A stretch of DNA of 64,000 nucleotides from Siphonodentalium dalli (lineage: Eukaryota; Mollusca; Scaphopoda; Gadilida; Siphonodentaliidae). A program made the translations under genes and the position numbers. The notes below the pieces were generated by a model. The model saw nothing but the letters and a program-made list of their open reading frames with translations, was not told the origin of the DNA and did no database searches. Each line of letters begins with the position of its first letter. Position 1 is the stretch's first letter. Location of the stretch: positions 66,713,127-66,777,126 of the forward strand of contig CP136061.1 in NCBI GenBank assembly GCA_032622095.1, written 5' to 3'. Shown one piece after another: positions 60,401 to 64,000 of this stretch.

Positions 60401-61037
60401 TTGTCACCCTTGCTTTCGTCACAGGATGATTTGTGGCCGGCTCTCGGCCTGAAATATGAACACCCGAAAGGGCGATAAATCACCGCCTCTTGCGAAAGAA
60501 AGGGCGATAAATGTATATTATTAATTACAAGCATGCACACGTGTTCTCGTTGTAATTTTTCCGCGAAACTGTCTTGTGTGTTGATGAGCTGAAAGTCGAC
60601 TTTTACTACATTGATGTGAATTCGGATGGGATTTCCTCAAATATTGTCTTCTTACAGGCATTTACTTGATCATCATCACTGTTCTGGCTGCAACATGCGT
60701 GACATTGACAGTACTGATCCTCAGACTTCACCACATGGATGAGGATGAACCACCAAAAGGAGCAATCAGCAAGCTCGCTCTCTTCATAGAAAAAATAATG
60801 TGTCGAAAATCGTCTGGTCAGAAATACACCAATTGCATAATTGTTGTTGATGCAGACCAGAGTGCTAAGATCCAAGAAAGTGTTGCGACGGTTCGTCTTC
60901 TAACGTGGAAACAAACCGCGTCCATAATGGACATGTTTTGTTTCCGGGTTTTAACCATTGTGGCTTTCATATGTACTGCTATATTTATTGCATTACTTCT
61001 GGTTGGATGGTTCATACACCCTAAGTGGGTTGATTAG
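42399..61037 (+). CDS. Nicotinic acetylcholine receptor-like Cys-loop channel subunit, copy B (complete, six exons)
   Basis: Exons 42399-42453, 48728-48876, 51078-51122, 56340-56449, 59543-60075 and 60658-61037 join in phase to 1272 nt, 423 residues plus TAG. All five introns are GT-AG. Residues 1-18 are a hydrophobic signal peptide. The ligand-binding domain runs to about 228 and holds the Cys-loop C154-x13-C168 and a loop-B-type Trp175 (TWQY). Membrane helices lie near 236-258, 264-285, 299-319 and 394-417. GEK (263-265) precedes M2, which has Leu at 9', as in cation-selective family members. The loop-C vicinal cysteine pair of alpha subunits is absent, so a non-alpha subunit of a plasma-membrane pentamer is likely. 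The M3-M4 loop is only about 70 residues, shorter than usual. The family call is secure; ligand and partners are unknown. Intron sizes are about 6.3, 2.2, 5.2, 3.1 and 0.6 kb, mostly filled with mobile elements. Confidence 0.85.
43830..44395 (-). pseudogene. LINE C-terminal fragment in copy B intron 1
   Basis: On the minus strand, WTDVWQMRFNPEKCQVLRIH, then after a frameshift ITYLGLEFSASLSWENYV, FLRRNLGSCPKTIK, LVRPQLECACAAWDPYRQ and, further on, LLIELDLPPM and MILTFHKAKQGK. This is the standard end of a CR1/jockey-type reverse transcriptase protein. Confidence 0.8.
44704..44812. mobile_element. Short MITE, 109 bp
   Basis: Terminal inverted repeats TATTCGGGGTTCC (44704-44716) and GGAACCCCGAATA (44800-44812) are perfect. 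Inner CCGGTTACA/TGTAACCGG extends the foldback. Non-coding. Confidence 0.75.
44815..47600. other. Copy B intron 1, no feature recognised
   Basis: No coding match, terminal repeats or tandem array were seen. A 78-codon plus-strand frame at 46710-46946 has no recognisable domain. Confidence 0.4.
47602..48654. mobile_element. 1.05-kb TIR element in copy B intron 1
   Basis: Perfect 22-bp terminal inverted repeats lie at 47602-47623 (beginning ACGGTGGCTGGTTTAGGACA) and 48633-48654. It is non-coding, holds a three-unit tandem repeat, and ends 73 bp before exon 2. Confidence 0.8.
48031..48425. repeat. Tandem repeat of about 139 bp with an inverted end
   Basis: Units near 48031, 48173 and 48310 share AAAATGGCCGCCGTCC and GGGTTCAAATGGGGCACCCA. 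ACCAATTTAGGTCAAACAAA (about 48090) recurs inverted at about 48390-48425. Confidence 0.8.
48728..48876 (+). CDS. Copy B exon 2: N-terminal helix and beta-1 region of the ligand-binding domain
   Basis: This 149-bp exon lies between acceptor TTGACAG and donor GTAAGC. It encodes residues 20-68, with LRANLMKGYSIGSRPNESV followed by a YLLSINGL strand. That matches the nicotinic pattern of an N-terminal helix, an RPV-like turn and a strand ending in a QI-D-like motif. Its length resembles exon 2 of other nicotinic subunits (about 140 bp). It ends in phase 0, as required by the 45-bp exon 3. The donor lies in the first copy of a four-copy 53-bp tandem repeat. Confidence 0.85.
48868..49080. repeat. 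53-bp tandem repeat containing the exon 2 splice donor
   Basis: ACGGATTGGTAAGCGTACAT begins at 48869 and recurs at 48922, 48975 (as ATTGGTGTAAGC) and 49029. The first copy supplies the last codons of exon 2 (AAC GGA TTG) and the GTAAGC donor. Confidence 0.92.
49587..51145. repeat. Segmental duplicate of 3642-4345 (intron 2 and exon 3)
   Basis: Homologous blocks in the same order as copy A, with extra sequence (about 50150-50980) that copy A lacks. A C-tract lies at about 50021-50034. Confidence 0.85.
51078..51122 (+). CDS. Copy B exon 3 (45 bp)
   Basis: Exactly 15 codons (DTKASALSASGYFDL) lie between CCATAG and GTAAGT. Nicotinic receptor genes classically have a 45-bp exon 3, and the peptide occupies the same place. 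It is nearly identical to copy A at 4280-4324, including the flanking intron sequence. Confidence 0.9.
51270..52370. other. Copy B intron 3, inserted sequence, unassigned
   Basis: Copy A passes directly from GTGTAATATATTAAGC to CTATATATAACC (about 4495-4520), whereas copy B has this stretch and the hAT-like element between. No coding sequence was recognised. Confidence 0.5.
52371..53118. mobile_element. hAT-like non-autonomous element
   Basis: Perfect 13-bp terminal repeats TAGGGCCCTGCGA (52371-52383) and TCGCAGGGCCCTA (53106-53118). Subterminal regions are dense in CGAATC on both sides. No transposase. No clean 8-bp target duplication was seen. Confidence 0.65.
53260..54830. repeat. GC-richer satellite, units of about 300-350 bp
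   Basis: GCATGATATGATGTYC-type blocks at about 53640, 53938, 54283 and 54608 recur with CCGGCCGCAAGTT, GTGCGGTCGG and CCCCATCTCGCTCG. The first 240 bp include the motif GACCGCACC in inverted orientation. Open frames here are artefacts. Confidence 0.8.
54840..55990. other. Copy B intron 3, no feature recognised
   Basis: AT-rich non-coding sequence. Alignment with copy A resumes near 56005. Confidence 0.45.
56340..56449 (+). CDS. Copy B exon 4 (110 bp)
   Basis: The exon opens after TTTCAG and closes at a GTACGT donor. It encodes FWSDGRLEWDPEDYNGI, then a stretch ending LWRPTLSIVNE. This corresponds to the W-x-D-x-x-L-x-W-x-P-x-D/E-Y-x-G block and loop A of nicotinic subunits. The 110-bp length and phase-2 end match the classical exon 4. 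The usual loop-A Asp and Tyr (WRPD..LYN) are replaced by Thr and Ile (WRPTLSIVN), so the principal-face agonist site is not canonical. Confidence 0.92.
56720..58770 (+). mobile_element. Sense-strand LINE in copy B intron 4
   Basis: From 56720: CIGKVYEKCIAKHLLKFL, DQAGFLPGQSTSHQLC, VLFFDISKAFDKVWHRGLVY, then a G15 tract at 57068-57082 that breaks the frame, then GVPQGSVLVPILFLTYIND and RLFADDTSIF (catalytic box intact). The C-terminus follows with CGQIEDSYHYIFQC, a zinc-knuckle type end, to TAA near 58336. At least two further stops lie after 57767. 5'-truncated: copy A has no insertion here (alignment breaks after GCAGAGATAGAA). ATAAATAAACAA at about 58738 may be the tail. Confidence 0.88.
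58889..59542. repeat. Tandem duplication of the intron 4/exon 5 junction (copy B)
   Basis: Units start at TATCCTTCAATAAAAC near 58889 and 59326 (about 437 bp apart) and correspond to those of copy A. The second unit carries a further 54-bp direct duplication at 59431-59484 and 59485-59538, directly before the exon 5 acceptor. Confidence 0.8.
59050..59165 (+). pseudogene. Truncated relic of exon 5 in copy B intron 4
   Basis: It begins after an intact-looking acceptor, TTTTACAG, and reads VRLLNILHNEKVPI. It then loses frame near 59116 by a one-base deletion (TGT TAG where the real exon has TGC TTA TGG) and decays after the GGATCCACCGCAGGTCACT block. It sits about 437 bp before the true exon, as part of a tandem duplication shared with copy A. 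Confidence 0.75.
59543..60075 (+). CDS. Copy B exon 5: Cys-loop, rest of the ligand-binding domain, M1 and M2
   Basis: This 533-bp exon lies between TTTTACAG and GTGAGT and encodes residues 121-297. It contains the LWDPPQV segment, the Cys-loop CDLDVTFYPCDRQTC, a loop-B Trp, the pre-M1 segment QRRP, M1 with an invariant-type Pro, the LP-x-x-SGEK hinge and M2. An extra Cys163 replaces the Phe usual in the PFD motif of the loop. The open frame is intact, in contrast to copy A. Confidence 0.93.
60076..60657. other. Copy B intron 5 (582 bp)
   Basis: Colinear with the outer parts of copy A intron 5 (ACGTTTTATGTG, GTTTTCTCGTTGTA-like and CAACATGCGTGAC blocks). It represents the uninserted state of the 5.3-kb copy A intron. 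Confidence 0.8.
60658..61037 (+). CDS. Copy B exon 6: M3, cytoplasmic loop, M4 and stop
   Basis: The exon follows CTTACAG and encodes IYLIIITVLAATCVTLTVLI (M3), RLHH, a short charged cytoplasmic loop, TWKQTASIMDMF, M4 and the C-terminus HPKWVD with TAG at 61035-61037. M3 ending in an LxxHH motif is a nicotinic-family hallmark. It is the same length (380 bp) as the copy A exon at 17219-17598. Confidence 0.92.
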
Positions 61038-61700
61038 ATGATATAAAGCTCAGACAAAAATGTTATAAAGTGTCCTTGAATTGAATCGATAAAATGGAAT
61101 AGATAAGTCATTATTGAAATATTCTCTCATGGCGGCTAACGCATACCCTGATATCTGGTAACATGTAATATCACGTGACTTTCTGGTAGAAGCCGCGGTT
61201 GTGTGGACACGAGAAGCGGGGGTTCTATGAGCATGGGATGCGATGAGCATTGATAAGCGACGATGAGCAATGAAAAGCGTTAACCAGAAATGATAAGCGG
61301 CGGCGGGCAATTATAAGCTGCGGCGAGCGTGTCCATTTGACGGACAATCTGACGGAATGGCTGGTGCAGCGGATTCTCTCTTATTTTTTAAAAATAGAGT
61401 TATCTCTCCTCGATATGCCTTTGGCATATTTCACTTTGGACAGACCGCCATTTCTCGGATGCTGCCATTGTATTCACCCTGCACGGCTTTCATCAGTGAA
61501 AAATAAGGGGTTATTTTTAACATTGGGTGCGTGTCGTGTTGGTTGAATTTAAGGACTGGTGATGTTTTGGTAGAATTTAGTCATTTACTGTCTGTTTCAA
61601 CTAGAAATTTGAGTTATCTATAATACGAAATATTTTTCCAACATGAGTTTTTTCTCTTTTGTCAGCCTCAGGTGCATATTTGCCGTGTCCTTGCTTCATA
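61038..61700. other. 3' flank of copy B
   Basis: 61038-61370 matches the copy A flank. The rest shows no gene. No clear polyadenylation signal near the stop codon. Confidence 0.5.
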
Positions 61701-61701
61701 T

Positions 61702-63934
61702 TAGTCTGGTCGATAAAAGGTTTGACCTAGAAAAAATTTGGACTAAGTTGGTTTTTATTCCATTTTGATGAGGAATATTTCCTCTACAACATATCCAAAA
61801 TCCGCTAAAATCCGCTTTGAGCAAACTTTTTTACAGAGATTTAAAAAAATGCTCATTTTTCGACCTTGCGAAGTACGTTTTTCTACAATATCCCGCATCG
61901 GCGACACCAGAACGCATTGATCCTCCATCCGATATATACCAGTTTGTGTAAAAGAGTATAGGGGCGAATGGAGTGACAAGGACAGAAAACAATGCAATCG
62001 CGGCGATGAAATGGCTGTCAAAATGGCCGCAACTACAATCCATGCTACAATGAAAGCAACATATTGGATAATCCCCTATAAGCGAAAATACACATTTGTA
62101 ATTTACAAGAATGTTGTTATATATCTTTAAAGGTACACATATAATTAAAACAGATCTATCTGAATGATTTATCGATCACTGCTACGCACGTTAACCCAAT
62201 GATTTACGTTCGGGTTTTCTTATTAGAATACATCCAACAGTCGGACCAAAATCAGTTATTTTGGGCATGCAACACACGAAGTAATATTTCGTCACACAGT
62301 GCGTGGTAGTTTCCTTTTGGAATGATGATTAATTATTGAATGTAAAGCAGAAACTGAAGTGCCCACCCTATCTGTGTAAATACTAGTTATATTTCCAGAA
62401 TTTTCAACACTCTCCGTGACAATAAACCATACACGTATGTCGTAATGCTGATTATACTGCCAAGAAACACCTATCTCTTCAACAGAATAGTACCCTATCT
62501 CACTAGATCGAAGAGAATGTACATCGTACATTTTATTTAGTACTAATTTTCATGGTGCTCCCAAATCGGTTTCTTAGTAGACACTTATGTTCAAATTACT
62601 TCAATCGGCACTTTACAACATGAATATGTACCACGCAATACACACTATTAGTTGTCAGTATTTTGTTGTTTGAAATTATGTTACCATTGCCACCCACATA
62701 CTTGTGCTAAATATCAGGTCATCAGCGTTTACAGTTGTTAGTTTTGCGTTTACCATTCACTCAATGTTGCTATTTATGGTTTTATATGCAGCAGATATGT
62801 GTAACATTAGGGAGAATTGGTAAACGCGGCGATGCGGTTGCAGAAAAGGTCGTACGTTTCGCGTATATGTGGCCTTAGTGCTTTTAAGTGCACATAATTT
62901 CCAGGTATAAAGACATGCATTTAAGTGCACATAATTTCCAGGTATAAAGACAGTCTCTGCCATAGAGTATGTAGGCAAATTAGGTTATGTTGAGAATTTA
63001 TTGAAGATAGTCTATTGTAATCCTTTGTATTTTGATAAATTGCGTTCATGGTATACCACCATGTATTTGTGTGATAAAAATGAAATATTTGTGTTTAATC
63101 ACTTGACCGGAGGCAACTATGACTACTATTTTAAGACACGGACAATATGATCTACACATTTTACCTAGTACAATATGAATAGCTCTCATACTGTTCTTTA
63201 GTAGTAAATTTTGACAGACTGTGTGCTGTAGATTCAAAAATAAATGATTATCGGTCACATTCGTGAGACTGTTTTCATTACATATATTTCTGCTTCTAGA
63301 AAAGGCCACACAATGAGTACATCCCTATTAGATCACATTTAACTGTTTTAATACACATATATTACACGATTCAAGATAAACAGTACAGATAAAACTGCGT
63401 TATTCTTATATTTCTTGGCACCCAAAAAGTCCACATTCAATCGTTGTATGAGACCTGGCTTTCGGTTGCTCTCTCGCCAGATACATTTGAGATAATTCTT
63501 ACATACTATTAGTAATAGCTCCCCTTATACTCTGAAATCATTCTTCCTCATATAATTCGACGGCCTGTTCGTTCTTGTATAACCAGCTATTCAATTTTCC
63601 GCAAATTATAAATTTCATTCGATTTTGTCCATTTTGGCGGCCGTTTTGGACAGACATTCTACCGATATGGTTTACGACTAAGGATTGTTTGTGTAGATTT
63701 TATTTTATTACTAATTTGGTATTTGTTGGCGCACCTACCACCGAAATTCAGGATTTTTCTATACCAACTGCCACCATGGACTCCATCTTGTATTACAGAA
63801 AATGGTCAAAGCGGATTTTAGCGGATTTTGGATATGTTATAGAGGATATATTCCTCTTCAAAATGGAATAGAAACCAACTTAGTCCAAATCTTTTCTAGG
63901 TTGACCCTAAAATGTTAGTTTATCGACCAGACTA
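61702..63934. mobile_element. 2.2-kb TIR transposon, non-autonomous or decayed
   Basis: Inverted terminal regions of about 125 bp: left TAGTCTGGTCGATAAA, then TTTGGACTAAGTTGG, CCATTTTGATGAGGAATAT and CATATCCAAAATCCGC. The right end (63805-63934) carries the same in reverse. TA at both outer edges is compatible with a TA target. No transposase was recognised. A 38-bp direct duplication (TTTAAGTGCACATAATTTCC) sits at 62882-62951. Confidence 0.75.
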
Positions 63935-64000
63935 TATCGGGAAAGTTTAAAGGTCAGACGCACGTTTTGCCAAATTTCCTGGTATTTCAAAATGGATTTT

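Overview
The window is nuclear DNA from an invertebrate animal. It is AT-rich, has GT-AG introns of 0.6 to 6.3 kb, and is crowded with non-LTR retrotransposons, Helitron-like elements, inverted-repeat transposons and minisatellites. No sequence names a species. The expanded divergent nicotinic-type receptors and the mix of mobile elements fit a lophotrochozoan such as a mollusc, but that is an inference.

The only conventional genes I can support are two tandem, same-strand paralogues of a nicotinic acetylcholine receptor (Cys-loop ligand-gated channel) subunit. Copy A (about 4280-17598) enters the window at its 45-bp exon 3 and continues with exons of 110, 533 and 380 bp. It carries an in-frame TAA exactly between the ligand-binding domain and the first membrane helix. 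Copy B (42399-61037) can be assembled completely from six exons (55, 149, 45, 110, 533 and 380 bp). All junctions are GT-AG and in phase, giving 423 residues: signal peptide, ligand-binding domain with a 13-residue Cys-loop, four membrane helices and a short M3-M4 loop. The 45- and 110-bp exons match the classical nicotinic receptor exons 3 and 4. Both copies carry, upstream of the real exon 5, the same truncated relic of that exon, so an internal exon duplication came before the gene duplication.

Layout: 1-3000, a broken interspersed repeat with a LINE inside; 3000-17900, copy A with introns swollen by insertions, notably a 4.9-kb block of Helitron-like elements at 11956-16832; 18700-23125, a minus-strand LINE split by a 1.9-kb terminal-inverted-repeat element; 24400-26367, a LINE with its 5' half inverted (twin-priming-like); 29760-30232, three tandem palindromes; 31762-32215, a higher-order repeat; 33780-37190, a minus-strand PHD-EN-RT LINE; 38095-41510, a foldback element with long inverted arms around a minisatellite; 42399-61037, copy B, whose introns hold a 1.05-kb TIR element, a hAT-like element, a GC-rich satellite and a sense-strand LINE; 61702-63934, a further TIR element.

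Because copies A and B align through their introns, each serves as an empty-site reference for insertions in the other. Several boundaries below were read this way. No CRISPR array, rRNA or intact tRNA gene was seen.
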